Origin: Breoghania sp037026715
GTDB lineage: Bacteria; Pseudomonadota; Alphaproteobacteria; Rhizobiales; Stappiaceae
Direction: 5' to 3'
Assembly (NCBI RefSeq): GCF_037026715.1
Contig: NZ_JBANCG010000009.1
Coordinates: forward strand, 62,001 to 126,000
Length of the DNA: 64,000 nucleotides
How positions within the stretch are numbered: the first letter of the stretch is position 1; each line of letters begins with the position of its first letter. Below are positions 44,726-52,796 of this stretch, in pieces. Both the position numbers and the translations under genes were made by a program. Below the pieces are notes generated by a model that worked only from the letters and a program-made list of their open reading frames with translations, was not told where the DNA came from and did not search any database.

Positions 44726-44983
44726 TCAAAGGTAGGTCGCCGCCAGATAGATCACCAGAGCCACCGCGAAGACGAGCCCGGCGGCCCGGCCGACCCGGCT
44801 TCCCCATATCTCGATGGGATCATGTTCCGCGTGCTTGTCGCTTGCGGCGAAGTGATCGCGAGTGCGCCGGGCGACGCGGGCGAAGGAGGAGGCGCCGACG
44901 GTTTCGCTGTCGCGGCCAGCCCGATCGAGCGTGCGTTGCGCCTCTCGGCGACGCTCCTCGTCCTGTTCTTCTCGCCGGTTCAT
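44726..44983 (-). CDS. Small tail-anchored-like membrane protein, unknown function
   Basis: An 85-residue protein. The first 65 residues are extremely hydrophilic (NRREEQDEERRREAQRTLDR) and the last 20 form one membrane helix (GLVFAVALVIYLAATYL). I do not recognise a named family, though such short C-terminally anchored proteins are common in rhizobia. It precedes the zincin gene by 35 bases on the same strand and is likely co-transcribed with it. Confidence 0.65.
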   Translation of the reverse strand: MNRREEQDEERRREAQRTLDRAGRDSETVGASSFARVARRTRDHFAASDKHAEHDPIEIWGSRVGRAAGLVFAVALVIYLAATYL

Positions 44984-45097
44984 ACCGTCTCCCGATCGTC
45001 AGGACGCCGTCAAGGACGGGCGACTTGCGTCCGCCTGCCTCAAGATGTTCCCGTGCCCGTGATCCTCCTCCGGCCGCTTGGCGTCCCGGTGGCAGGA

Positions 45098-45628
45098 TCA
45101 GGGGCGCCTTGCCATCGCGCCCCAAAGCGCCACAATGGCGAGACCCGCAGAGGCAACCGCGTTCCAGCCGGCGAAGCTCAGGCCGAACATCCGCCAGCTT
45201 GCTTCCGAGCAACTCACCACATGAAGGTTCTGCAGGGAATTGAGCAGGTTTCCGGAATCGTTTGCAAGCGAACCGCCGCCGCCGCAATCGACCGGTCCGG
45301 GCCAGAACTTCCATTCCGCACCGGACTGGTAGACGCCGATGCCGCCGCCGTAGATCATGAGGATCGCGAATGCGACGAGGGCGAGTTTCGCAATCGTCAT
45401 TCGGTGCGGCGCGAAGCGCGCGATCAGGAATGCGATCAGCGCTAGGGGCAGGCCGACATAGTAGGGCACCCTCTGTTCCAGGCACAGCTTGCAGGGGACA
45501 TAGCCGCCAATGAGCTGGAAGCCCCAGGCGCCCGCCACCACGGCGGCTCCGCCAAGAAAGACGAGGCCGGCCGCGGCGGCTGTTCTGTGGCGGGCGAGCA
45601 GAGAGGAGGGAGAGTATTGCGGCGCCAT
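45098..45628 (-). CDS. DsbB-like disulfide bond formation protein
   Basis: A 176-residue inner-membrane protein with four hydrophobic segments. The first periplasmic Cys pair is CKLC (Cys46, Cys49) in GGYVPCKLCLEQRVPYY, the DsbB hallmark with its following glutamine-arginine. The second pair is Cys115 and Cys140. DsbB passes electrons from DsbA to quinone. The gene follows a VTT-domain membrane protein on the same strand by 17 bases, so the two form an operon. Confidence 0.9.
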   Translation of the reverse strand: MAPQYSPSSLLARHRTAAAAGLVFLGGAAVVAGAWGFQLIGGYVPCKLCLEQRVPYYVGLPLALIAFLIARFAPHRMTIAKLALVAFAILMIYGGGIGVYQSGAEWKFWPGPVDCGGGGSLANDSGNLLNSLQNLHVVSCSEASWRMFGLSFAGWNAVASAGLAIVALWGAMARRP

Positions 45629-45645
45629 ATGAAGATCCGTTTTGT

Positions 45646-46224
45646 TCAGAGCAGCTTGATTGCCGCGAAACCGGCAAAGAGCATGATCACGAAGACGGTG
45701 AAAACGAGGCCGAGGCGCTTTTCGATGAAGGTGCGGATCGGAGGGCCAAACAGGTAGAGCAATCCGGCGACCGCGAAGAAACGCAAGCCGCGTGCGACGA
45801 TGCTGGCGAGGATGAAGACACCGAGGTTGAGCCCGGTCGCGCCGCTGGCGATGGTGATCACCTTGAAGGGAAACGGCGTGACGCCGGCGATGAGCACAGC
45901 CCATGCGCCCCAGGCGTTGTACTCGGTCTGGAATTTCTGGAAGGCGTCCAGATAGCCGTAAAAGGCCAGGATCGGTTCGGCGATCTGGACGAAAAGCAGT
46001 GCGCCGATGGCATATCCCGCCACTCCGCCAATGACGGATGTGATCGTGCACAGGAATGCCAGCGCCCAGGCGCGGGCGCGCTCGGCCAGAACCATCGGGA
46101 TCAGCAGGAGATCCGGCGGGATGGGAAAGATGGAACTCTCGGCAAAGGAAACCGCCCCAAGCGCCACGGTGGCGCGCGGTCCGGCAGCGAGAGACATGGT
46201 CCAGTCGTAGAGGCGGCGCAACAT
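45646..46224 (-). CDS. YqaA family membrane protein (VTT/SNARE-associated-like domain)
   Basis: A 192-residue membrane protein with five or six hydrophobic segments. The VTT/DedA-type motif is in SFAESSIFPIPPDLLLIPMV (the F-x-P-P entry helix) and the second re-entrant half in AGVTPFPFKVITIASGATGL. DedA/VTT relatives move lipids such as undecaprenyl phosphate; YqaA-type members are not well studied. It heads the operon with the DsbB-like gene. Confidence 0.88.
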   Translation of the reverse strand: MLRRLYDWTMSLAAGPRATVALGAVSFAESSIFPIPPDLLLIPMVLAERARAWALAFLCTITSVIGGVAGYAIGALLFVQIAEPILAFYGYLDAFQKFQTEYNAWGAWAVLIAGVTPFPFKVITIASGATGLNLGVFILASIVARGLRFFAVAGLLYLFGPPIRTFIEKRLGLVFTVFVIMLFAGFAAIKLL

Positions 46225-46316
46225 GGTCTGCTCTTTAGCGAGGGCGAGAAGGCAAGTCCATTGCCATCATCGTGAGTGCGATCAACAGTCCTGTGAGCTC
46301 GGGGGCGTCTGACCGA

Positions 46317-46344
46317 TTGACGCGCGCGGTGCCGTCGCTATAGT
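46317..46344 (+). promoter_or_regulatory. Promoter of tRNA-Leu
   Basis: TTGACG at 46317-46322, a 16-base spacer and TATAGT at 46339-46344. The predicted start near 46351 lies about 20 bases upstream of the tRNA. Confidence 0.7.
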
Positions 46345-46371
46345 CGCGCTCGCTTTCGAGCCGCGCTGAAG

Positions 46372-46458
46372 GCCCCCGTGGCGGAATTGGTAGACGCGAC
46401 GGATTCAAAATCCGTTGTCTTAACGGACGTGCCCGTTCGAGTCGGGCCGGGGGCACCA
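46372..46458 (+). tRNA. tRNA-Leu (anticodon CAA), CCA encoded
   Basis: Starts GCCCCCGTGGCGGAATTGG and ends GGTT-type arm (GTTCGAGTC), acceptor CGGGGGC, discriminator A and encoded CCA. The anticodon loop lies in ACGGATTCAAAATCCGT, giving CAA, which decodes UUG. A variable arm of class II length (TTGTCTTAACGGACGT) confirms leucine. 87 bases including CCA. Confidence 0.95.
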
Positions 46459-46655
46459 TTACACCGCGCTTTCACGGCTACGGCGCCCGATGCACATGGC
46501 GTCGGCACGGCGTCCGGCTGGTTCGCAACGCTGGCGGTTTACGCGCCGTTTCTTTGCTCTAGTTTCCCCATCTGAACACAATCTCGCGGCGCAGATCCAT
46601 TGCGCGTTACGTTCGCGCCCGTCCGGGCATCCGTTTTCAGATCGGGAGATATTTC

Positions 46656-47474
46656 ATGGAAACCCTCTCCACACAGGGCCTCGCAATGCCGCGCCTCGGT
46701 CTCGGCACCTACCGCATGACGGGCAACGATTGCGCAAGGGCGGTGGAACATGCCCTGTCGCTGGGCTATCGCCATGTCGACACGGCCGAGATGTACGGCA
46801 ACGAGGACGGCGTGGGGGCCGGGCTTGCTGCCTCCAGCGTCGCCCGCGACGACATTTTCCTCACCACAAAGGTCTGGCACGATCATCTGACGCGGGACGG
46901 CATTCGCGGTGCGCTGGAGGCAAGTCTGGAAAAGCTGAAGACGGACTATGTCGATCTCTATCTCGTGCACTGGCCAGCGCCCGACATGGACATGGGGGAG
47001 GTTTTCGAGACCATGGCGGCGTTGAAGGAGGAGGGGCTGATCAAGGCGATGGGTGTTGCCAATTTCACGGTCGATCTGATGAAGCGCGCCGTTGAGGAAA
47101 TCGGTGCGCCGATCGCCTGCAATCAGGTCGAGTACCACCTGAAGCTCGACCAGTCGAAGCTGCTCGGATATCTGACCACGAAGGGCATTCCGCTCGTCGC
47201 CTACGTGCCGCTCGGCCAGGGCCGGCTGGCGGACGAGGAGGGGCTTGTCGCGATCGCGGAGAAGCACGACGCGAGCCCGGCGCAGATCGCGCTCGCCTGG
47301 CTGATGGACCAGCCGGGCGTGGCCGCGATCCCGAAGGCGTCGCGCAACGAAACCCAGCAGGCAAACCTTGATGCGCTCTCGATCCGCCTCGACGACGAGG
47401 ACCGCGCTCTCATCGCGGCGCTGCCGAAGGATGTGCGCTACGTCGATCCGGATTTCGCGCCGGACTGGGACTGA
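46656..47474 (+). CDS. Aldo/keto reductase (2,5-diketo-gluconate reductase-like)
   Basis: A 272-residue NADPH-dependent oxidoreductase. The catalytic set is visible: Asp and Tyr in HVDTAEMYGNEDGV, Lys in FLTTKVW, His in LYLVHWPAP. IPKASRNETQQANLDA near the end is the cofactor 2'-phosphate site. Carbonyl substrates are usually broad in this group. A GGGAGA ribosome-binding sequence precedes the ATG by six bases. It stands alone between tRNA-Leu and htpG. Confidence 0.92.
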   Translation: METLSTQGLAMPRLGLGTYRMTGNDCARAVEHALSLGYRHVDTAEMYGNEDGVGAGLAASSVARDDIFLTTKVWHDHLTRDGIRGALEASLEKLKTDYVDLYLVHWPAPDMDMGEVFETMAALKEEGLIKAMGVANFTVDLMKRAVEEIGAPIACNQVEYHLKLDQSKLLGYLTTKGIPLVAYVPLGQGRLADEEGLVAIAEKHDASPAQIALAWLMDQPGVAAIPKASRNETQQANLDALSIRLDDEDRALIAALPKDVRYVDPDFAPDWD

Positions 47475-47480
47475 CGCAAC

Positions 47481-47509
47481 GCGCGTTCAGGGGATCTCCC
47501 TGAACGCGC
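47481..47509. terminator. Hairpin between convergent reductase and htpG
   Basis: GCGCGTTCAGGG at 47481-47492 pairs perfectly over 12 bases with CCCTGAACGCGC at 47498-47509, five-base loop. No T-run on either strand, so efficiency is uncertain. Confidence 0.6.
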
Positions 47510-47549
47510 AATCCTGCGAATGCAGGTTCGGTCTTTCCCGGGCCAAATA

Positions 47550-49571
47550 TCAGGCGAGGCCCTTTTCCATGACGCGGGCAAGGCGGCCGGCGAAGGCGGT
47601 CGGGTCGCTCGGGTGTTCGCCGTCGAGAATGCGGGCCTGGTCATAAAGCAGCCAGGCGGCATCCTTCGTGAAGTCCTTTGCCGTGTCGTCGCCAAGATGG
47701 GCGGCGAGCGATTTCACAAGCGCATGGCGCGGATTGATCTCCAGCACCGGCTTTGATCCCGCCCCCCCGGGGGCCCCTTCGCGCCGGCTCATCAGCTTCT
47801 CGAACTGACGGTCGGGGCCGTGTTCGGGCGCCACCAGACAGACCGGGCTTTCGGCAAGGCGGGAGGAGATGCGCACGTCGGTCACCGCGTCACCGAGCGT
47901 CTCCTTCACGTAGGTGACGAGCGATGCGACGTCCGTCTTGCTGTCCCTGGCGTCTTCCGCGTCCTTGTCCTTTTCCTCCTCGGGCAGGGGGATGGCATCG
48001 AGGTCGGCCGCGCCCTGCGTCACCGAGCGGAAAGGCTTGCCGTCGAAGCCCAGCGCCACCTGCACCCAGAAGGCATCGACCGGATCGGAGAGCAGCAGCA
48101 CTTCGACGTCACGGGCCCGGTAACCTTCGAGCTGCGGGCTGGCCTTCACTGCGGCCGGGTTGTCGCCGATGGCGTAGAAGATCTGGGTCTGGTTCTCCTT
48201 CAGATCTGCGACGTACTCGGCAAGGGTGCGCCAGTTCTCGCCCGACTTCGTCGTCTTGAAGCGGACGAGCCCCAAAAGCTTGTCCCGGCGCTCGAAGTCC
48301 TCGTAGAGGCCTTCCTTGATGACCGGGCCAAAGGTCTCCCAGATCCGGAGATACTTTTCGCTCTCGTTGTCGGCGAGCTTCTGAAGTTCGGACAGGACGC
48401 GGTTGGTGACGCCCTTGCGGATCGCGTCCAGCACCGGGTTCGATTGCAGCATCTCGCGCGAGAGGTTGAGCGGCAGATCCTGCGAATCGATCACGCCGCG
48501 CACGAAGCGCAGATAGGCCGGCAGCAGGTCCACGTCGTCGGCGATGAAAACGCGCCGGACATAGAGCTTCACCCGGCCCTTGCGGTCGGGATCGAAGAGA
48601 TCGAACGGCGTAACGGAGGGCACGAAAAGCAGCACTGAATATTCGTGCCGGCCTTCGGCGCGGTAGTGCAGCGTCAACGCCGGTTCGTCGAACTGGCGAG
48701 AGACGTGGCCGTAGAATTCCTTGTACTCTTCTTCCGTAATCTCGGACTTGTTGCGCGTCCACAGCGCGGAGCCATCGGCGATCTCGCGTTCCTCGATGGC
48801 CGTTGCCGTATCGTTACCCGACTTTTCCTCATCGCCCTCCGCGTGGCTTTCTTCCGCCTCCACTTCGCTGGCGAGGACGATCGGCACGGGAACATGTGCG
48901 GAGTATTCGCGCACGATGCGCTCGATCGCGGGAGCCTCGGCATAGTCGAGCGCGTCGTCGGCAAGATGCAGCACCACGCGTGTGCCGCGCGCCGGCGCGC
49001 CCGCTGGATCGGCGGGCTCGACGGTGAAGCTACCCTGTCCGTCGGAGCGCCATGTCCAGGCCTCGTCGGAGCCTGCGGCGCGGCTGACGACCTCGACCTC
49101 GCCCGCCACCATGAAGGCTGAATAGAAGCCGACGCCGAACTGGCCGATCAGCGCCTGGCCGTCCTTGGCCTCGCCGAGCCCTTCAAGGAAGGCGCGGGTG
49201 CCGGAGCGGGCGATCGTGCCCAGATTGTCGATCAGCTCCTCGCGGCTCATGCCGGTGCCGTTGTCGGAGACGGTCAGGGTCTTTCCGGCCTTGTTCGTTT
49301 CCAGTCGGATCCGGAACGTCTCGTCGCCGGCAATCAGGTCTGGCGTGGTCAGCGCGCGCTGGCGCAGGCGCTCGCAGGCGTCCGCGGCGTTGGAAATCAG
49401 CTCGCGCAGAAAGATGTCCTTGTTGGAATAGACCGAATGCACCATCAGGTGCAGAAGCCGGGCGACTTCCGCCTGAAATTCGTGGGCTTCCTTTTCGGGG
49501 GTCTGGGAAGACGCATCGCCAGCCTTGTCGGCCGCGGGCTTCGTGGCGGCTTTCTTCGTCTTGCTCGTCAT
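47550..49571 (-). CDS. htpG: Molecular chaperone HtpG (bacterial Hsp90)
   Basis: A 673-residue Hsp90 family chaperone. The GHKL ATPase domain begins EAHEFQAEVARLLHLMVHSV and continues with NKDIFLRELISNAADACERL and SDNGTGMSREELIDNLGTIA. GQFGVGFYSAFMVAG is the lid/ATP loop. The middle-domain catalytic arginine is in NLSREMLQ. The N-terminus has an extra Lys/Ala-rich stretch (TSKTKKAATKPAADKAGDAS) compared with E. coli HtpG, so the start could be later; the ATG at 49571 is used because no better signal follows. A candidate heat-shock promoter is at 49636-49665. Confidence 0.95.
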   Translation of the reverse strand: MTSKTKKAATKPAADKAGDASSQTPEKEAHEFQAEVARLLHLMVHSVYSNKDIFLRELISNAADACERLRQRALTTPDLIAGDETFRIRLETNKAGKTLTVSDNGTGMSREELIDNLGTIARSGTRAFLEGLGEAKDGQALIGQFGVGFYSAFMVAGEVEVVSRAAGSDEAWTWRSDGQGSFTVEPADPAGAPARGTRVVLHLADDALDYAEAPAIERIVREYSAHVPVPIVLASEVEAEESHAEGDEEKSGNDTATAIEEREIADGSALWTRNKSEITEEEYKEFYGHVSRQFDEPALTLHYRAEGRHEYSVLLFVPSVTPFDLFDPDRKGRVKLYVRRVFIADDVDLLPAYLRFVRGVIDSQDLPLNLSREMLQSNPVLDAIRKGVTNRVLSELQKLADNESEKYLRIWETFGPVIKEGLYEDFERRDKLLGLVRFKTTKSGENWRTLAEYVADLKENQTQIFYAIGDNPAAVKASPQLEGYRARDVEVLLLSDPVDAFWVQVALGFDGKPFRSVTQGAADLDAIPLPEEEKDKDAEDARDSKTDVASLVTYVKETLGDAVTDVRISSRLAESPVCLVAPEHGPDRQFEKLMSRREGAPGGAGSKPVLEINPRHALVKSLAAHLGDDTAKDFTKDAAWLLYDQARILDGEHPSDPTAFAGRLARVMEKGLA

Positions 49572-49635
49572 GTTCGCAACCCGTCCTGAAATGAAATTCT
49601 CGCTCCGATGCAAAAAGAAGCGGCGGAGCGGGGCA

Positions 49636-49665
49636 GATATCGGTGGTTTTGCGGGCAGGTTCAAG
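49636..49665 (-). promoter_or_regulatory. Candidate sigma-32 promoter of htpG
   Basis: On the minus strand CTTGAA (49665-49660), a 16-base spacer and CCGATATC (49643-49636), similar to the sigma-32 pattern CTTGAA and CCCCATNT. It lies about 65 bases upstream of the htpG ATG, and rpoH is in the same window. Confidence 0.55.
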
Positions 49666-49740
49666 CTCCCCGCGGCAATCGCGCGAGGGGACGGGCGAGC
49701 GCAGGGAATGCGAAACGAGAAAATCGGGGGGAGCCGGACA

Positions 49741-49767
49741 AAGAAAAAGGCCGGCGGAGCCGACCTT
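49741..49767 (-). terminator. Intrinsic terminator upstream of the htpG promoter
   Basis: On the minus strand AAGGTCGGC and GCCGGCCTT pair over nine bases (one G-U) around TCC, followed by TTTCTT. It lies upstream of the htpG promoter, so it must end a separate minus-strand transcript. Confidence 0.75.
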
Positions 49768-49865
49768 CAATCGCTGCCAGGTGGCCCGGTTCTGAGCCAA
49801 GTCCCCGGGGGGCTGGGGGGCTGAAAAATCCGAAGTCTCGGCGGAACCGGGCCGTCTGAGGCAAC
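49741..49865 (-). ncRNA. Candidate small RNA upstream of htpG
   Basis: A self-contained unit of about 125 bases on the minus strand. A promoter-like TTGCGA (49899-49894), 16 bases and CATATT (49877-49872) predicts a start near 49865. GGCCCGGTTC (49853-49844) pairs perfectly over ten bases with GAACCGGGCC (49792-49783); the enclosed 51 bases contain a small hairpin and the C-rich CAGCCCCCCAGCCCCCC. An intrinsic terminator ends it. No protein frame fits. I compared it mentally with SRP RNA and 6S RNA and it is neither. The family is not identified. Confidence 0.5.
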
Positions 49866-50190
49866 GATGGGAATATGGATGCCCAAAGTGTCGTCGCAAG
49901 GGCGGCATTAAGGCGAAAATAAGAATTTTCGGCAGGCAGCCCTTCGCGCCGCGACTCGTTCCGGTTTCTGCCCGAAATCCGTTGGATTCCGCGCTTTTGA
50001 GCAGAAAACACGCACTGAGAGCGCTATCCGGTACCTTCCGGCTTGCCACATGCCGCCATGGGCGCAATCATGTTGGTGCGACGGCTCAGGTTGTGCGTGG
50101 GCTGCGAGCAAACCGCATTGCGGAGATTTCGCATCGCCTGGAAATGCAAACGTCAGCCTGGATACGCACACGCCAGAAAGAGGAGGCGTC
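49866..50190. other. Intergenic region upstream of the DUF2794 gene
   Basis: About 325 bases. It contains the candidate small-RNA promoter at its left end and should contain the promoter of the DUF2794 gene. Short overlapping frames on both strands show no family. AATAAGAATTTTCGG near 49918 is the only A+T-rich patch. Confidence 0.4.
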
Positions 50191-50574
50191 ATGAGCGAGG
50201 CCGAAGAAAGTCTATCGCTGCGCGGCGGAACCCCTTATTCGTCCCTGTCCGCCGCGCCAGGCAAGCCTGCCCCGGCGGTCGTGTCGTTCAATCGGCGCGA
50301 ACTCGACCAGATCCTCCGGGTCTACGGACGAATGGTTGCGGAAGGCGAATGGCGGGATTACGCCATGGACTTCCACAAGGACAAAGCCATCTTCTCGATC
50401 TTTCGGCGCACATCCGAAATGCCGCTTTACCGGATCGAGAAGGAGCCGAAAAACGCCCGCCGGCAGGGGGCCTATTCGGTGGTGGCCGCAGGCGGCATGA
50501 TCCTGAAACGCGGCCACGAGCTGGACAAGGTGCTGCGCATCTTTGAGAAGAAGCGCCACCTCACACTGGTTTGA
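50191..50574 (+). CDS. DUF2794 family protein
   Basis: A 127-residue protein. It contains VVSFNRRELDQILRVYGRMV and EWRDYAMDFHKDKAIFSIFR, the conserved core of DUF2794, a small alphaproteobacterial family of unknown function. The ATG is supported by GAGGAGG seven bases upstream. It is followed 21 bases later by another small conserved gene. A cytoplasmic location is likely. Confidence 0.85.
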   Translation: MSEAEESLSLRGGTPYSSLSAAPGKPAPAVVSFNRRELDQILRVYGRMVAEGEWRDYAMDFHKDKAIFSIFRRTSEMPLYRIEKEPKNARRQGAYSVVAAGGMILKRGHELDKVLRIFEKKRHLTLV

Positions 50575-50595
50575 CGCAATCCACGGCTTGAGTTG

Positions 50596-50952
50596 ATGTC
50601 GCTGCGACCGCCCCGACGCTTTGCCAACGCTTCCGACCTGGATCCGGTCGAGAAGGCACTGGAATACGAGGTGCTGGCTGAGAAGGCCTCCACGCTCGGC
50701 CGGCTGCAGGGCAAGCTCGAACGCGCGCTGGCACTAGTATCGGAATGCGAAGGGAGCGCTGAGGCTAACACGGAGCGCCATGAGCGGCTTCTGGAGGAGG
50801 CTGGCGAGGCTCTGTGGTATGTCGCTATCCAGCGCGACCTGTGCGGTCTGCGGGTGGATGCGGCCTTCTATCGGACATTTCAGGTGCCGAAAGCGGTGAT
50901 CAACCGCATGGGGCCGGCCCGACGGCCGGCGCCTCACGCAGCCAACGGATAG
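50596..50952 (+). CDS. Small helical protein, probably DUF6665-like
   Basis: A 118-residue mainly helical protein. The pattern LEYEVLAEKASTLGRLQGKL and LLEEAGEALWYVAIQRDLCG followed by a C-terminal FQVPKAVINRMG matches what I remember of DUF6665 proteins in Hyphomicrobiales; this is tentative. Function unknown. It follows the DUF2794 gene closely, and its last 19 bases overlap the end of the thpR-like gene on the other strand. A TTG directly before the ATG is an alternative start. Confidence 0.7.
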   Translation: MSLRPPRRFANASDLDPVEKALEYEVLAEKASTLGRLQGKLERALALVSECEGSAEANTERHERLLEEAGEALWYVAIQRDLCGLRVDAAFYRTFQVPKAVINRMGPARRPAPHAANG

Positions 50953-51473
50953 GTTTCCTCGATCACGTACGGGCCGCCGCCGGTCGATGCCTTCGACGAA
51001 AACAGCACGAAACGGCCGGCGATGAACGGTGGGGCCTGGAAGTCGCCACGCATGGCGAGCCAGTTCGCGACCTCAGCCGGGCTGGTGCCGCCGCGCAGGC
51101 GGCAGATGGTCATGTGCGGCGTGAACTTGCGTCGTTCGGCCGGCAGGCCGAGCCGCTGGATGATGCGCTCCTGCTCGGCCTGAAGCTCGCTCAGCGCCGG
51201 GGTCAGCTCGACATGAGCATGGATCGAGTGGGGCTTGTCCTTGCCGAAGGCGCCGAGGCCGTCGAGACGGATCTCGACCGGATCGCGGTGAATGCGGTCG
51301 AGCGCGTCGGCAACCTCGTCGGCCAGCCGGTCGTCTATGTCGCCGATGAAGCGCAAGGTGATGTGATAATTCTCCGGCTCGATCCATCGCGCATTGCGAA
51401 GGCCGCCCCGCAGCAACGACAACCTCATGCCGATTTCGGCTGGAATTTCCAGGCCGGTGAAGAGACGCGGCAT
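50934..51473 (-). CDS. thpR: RNA 2',3'-cyclic phosphodiesterase (ThpR/2'-5' RNA ligase family)
   Basis: A 179-residue member of the 2H phosphoesterase superfamily. The two catalytic HxT motifs are visible as HITL (in ENYHITLRFIGDIDD) and HMTI (in KFTPHMTICRLRGG). MPRLFTGLEIPAEI at the start is typical of ThpR. The enzyme opens 2',3'-cyclic phosphates at RNA ends; in vitro it also makes 2'-5' RNA bonds. The ATG at 51473 sets the family length; the open frame upstream is non-coding. Its 3' end overlaps the convergent DUF6665-like gene by 19 bases. Confidence 0.92.
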   Translation of the reverse strand: MPRLFTGLEIPAEIGMRLSLLRGGLRNARWIEPENYHITLRFIGDIDDRLADEVADALDRIHRDPVEIRLDGLGAFGKDKPHSIHAHVELTPALSELQAEQERIIQRLGLPAERRKFTPHMTICRLRGGTSPAEVANWLAMRGDFQAPPFIAGRFVLFSSKASTGGGPYVIEETYPLAA

Positions 51474-51590
51474 GGCGGAACTCCCGGTTGCTGAGTTTCG
51501 GTCAGTGTGGCTGCGGCGAAAGGGATTCGGCAAGAGCCAATCAAGAAGACGCTGCCTGTGCGCGGCACATTTTGTCGCCGCGATGCAACC

Positions 51591-51608
51591 GGGCCACCGA
51601 GGTGGCCC
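51591..51608. terminator. Small perfect hairpin after the aldo/keto reductase gene
   Basis: GGGCCACC at 51591-51598 and GGTGGCCC at 51601-51608 with a two-base loop; on the plus strand followed by GGCGCTTTTG. It lies 23 bases beyond the reductase stop. Confidence 0.4.
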
Positions 51609-51630
51609 GGCGCTTTTGCATGAGAGAGCG

Positions 51631-52686
51631 TTAGGGGCAGGGGCTGCCGTGCACCTGGTAGAGGGTATTGATCCGCTCCATCGCCTCCGCACCGAGATCG
51701 ATGTCGGCGGCGTCGATGTCCTGCGCGAGCTGGTCGAGATTGGTGGCGCCGATGATCATCGAGGTCACGAAGGGGCGGGAATGAACGAAGGCGAGTGCCA
51801 GTTCTGTCGGCGTCAGGCTGAGGCTTTCGGCCAGATCGAAATAGGCTTCCGCCGCCGGTTCCGCTCCCGGCGTCTGGTAACGCTGCTGACGGTCGAAGAG
51901 CGCCCAGCGCGAACCTGCCGGCCGCGCGCCGCCGCGGTATTTGCCGGTCAGGAAGCCCTGCGCCAACGGCGAATAGGCCAGGAGCCCAACCTGCTCGCGC
52001 GCATGGATCTCGGCAAGGTTCGTCTCGAACGTGCGGTTCAGCAGCGAATAGGCGTTCTGGATGGAGACGACGCGCGGCAGGTCGCTGGTCTCGGCTGCCT
52101 GCAGATAGCGCATCGTTCCCCAGGCGCTCTCGTTGGAAAGGCCGACATGACGGATCTTGCCAGCCTTCACCAGATCGGCGAGCACGGAGAGCGTTTCCTC
52201 GATCGGCGTCTCGTCGGGCGCGGGATCCTGCGGTTGCCAGATCGTCGGGTTGGTGCCGAACTGCGAGACGATGCGGTCGGGCCAGTGGATCTGGTAGAGA
52301 TCGATATAGTCGGTCTGGAGCCGCTTCAGGCTCTTGTTGACAGCCTCTTCGATCTGGATCCGCGTCAGCCGGCCTTCCGAGCCGTCGTTGCGGAACCAGG
52401 TGTTTCCGGTCCGTCCGACCACCTTGGAGGCGAGGATCACCTTGTCACGGGTGCCGCGTGCCTTGAACCAGGTGCCGATCGTCTCTTCCGTGCGGCCCTG
52501 CGTCTCGGCCTTCGGCGGGATCGGGTAGAGTTCGGCGGTGTCGAAGAAATTGATGCCGCGCTCCAGTGCCATGTCCATCTGGGCATGACCTTCGGCCTCG
52601 GTGTTCTGCTCGCCCCAGGTCATCGTGCCGAGACAGACGCTGCTGACCTCGATACCGGTTCGCCCGAGTTTGCGCATTTCGATCAT
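51631..52686 (-). CDS. Aldo/keto reductase (Tas/YajO-like, AKR12-14 type)
   Basis: A 351-residue oxidoreductase. It begins MRKLGRTGIEVSSVCLGTMT after MIE, the Tas/YajO hallmark, with the catalytic Asp and Tyr in INFFDTAELYPIPPKAET, Lys in VILASKVVGR and His in YQIHWPDR. The cofactor end, SMIIGATNLDQLAQDIDAAD, is typical. Physiological substrate unknown; not closely similar in layout to the reductase at 46656. Single gene. Confidence 0.92.
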   Translation of the reverse strand: MIEMRKLGRTGIEVSSVCLGTMTWGEQNTEAEGHAQMDMALERGINFFDTAELYPIPPKAETQGRTEETIGTWFKARGTRDKVILASKVVGRTGNTWFRNDGSEGRLTRIQIEEAVNKSLKRLQTDYIDLYQIHWPDRIVSQFGTNPTIWQPQDPAPDETPIEETLSVLADLVKAGKIRHVGLSNESAWGTMRYLQAAETSDLPRVVSIQNAYSLLNRTFETNLAEIHAREQVGLLAYSPLAQGFLTGKYRGGARPAGSRWALFDRQQRYQTPGAEPAAEAYFDLAESLSLTPTELALAFVHSRPFVTSMIIGATNLDQLAQDIDAADIDLGAEAMERINTLYQVHGSPCP

Positions 52687-52796
52687 ATGGGAAGTTCCTG
52701 AGTTGGTCGGATGGGAGGACGGGATCTTTGTCCCGTTTGAGAGAAAGGAGGCGTATCGGAGAGGAAATATCGCTTTTCAGTCTGAGAATGCGAGGG

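Noticed and set aside
49741..49865. SRP RNA or 6S RNA upstream of htpG
   Set aside because: The conserved SRP core (GGUCAGG... GGAAGGAAGCAGC) is absent, and the fold lacks the long central bubble with closing stems of 6S RNA. I keep it only as an unassigned small-RNA candidate.
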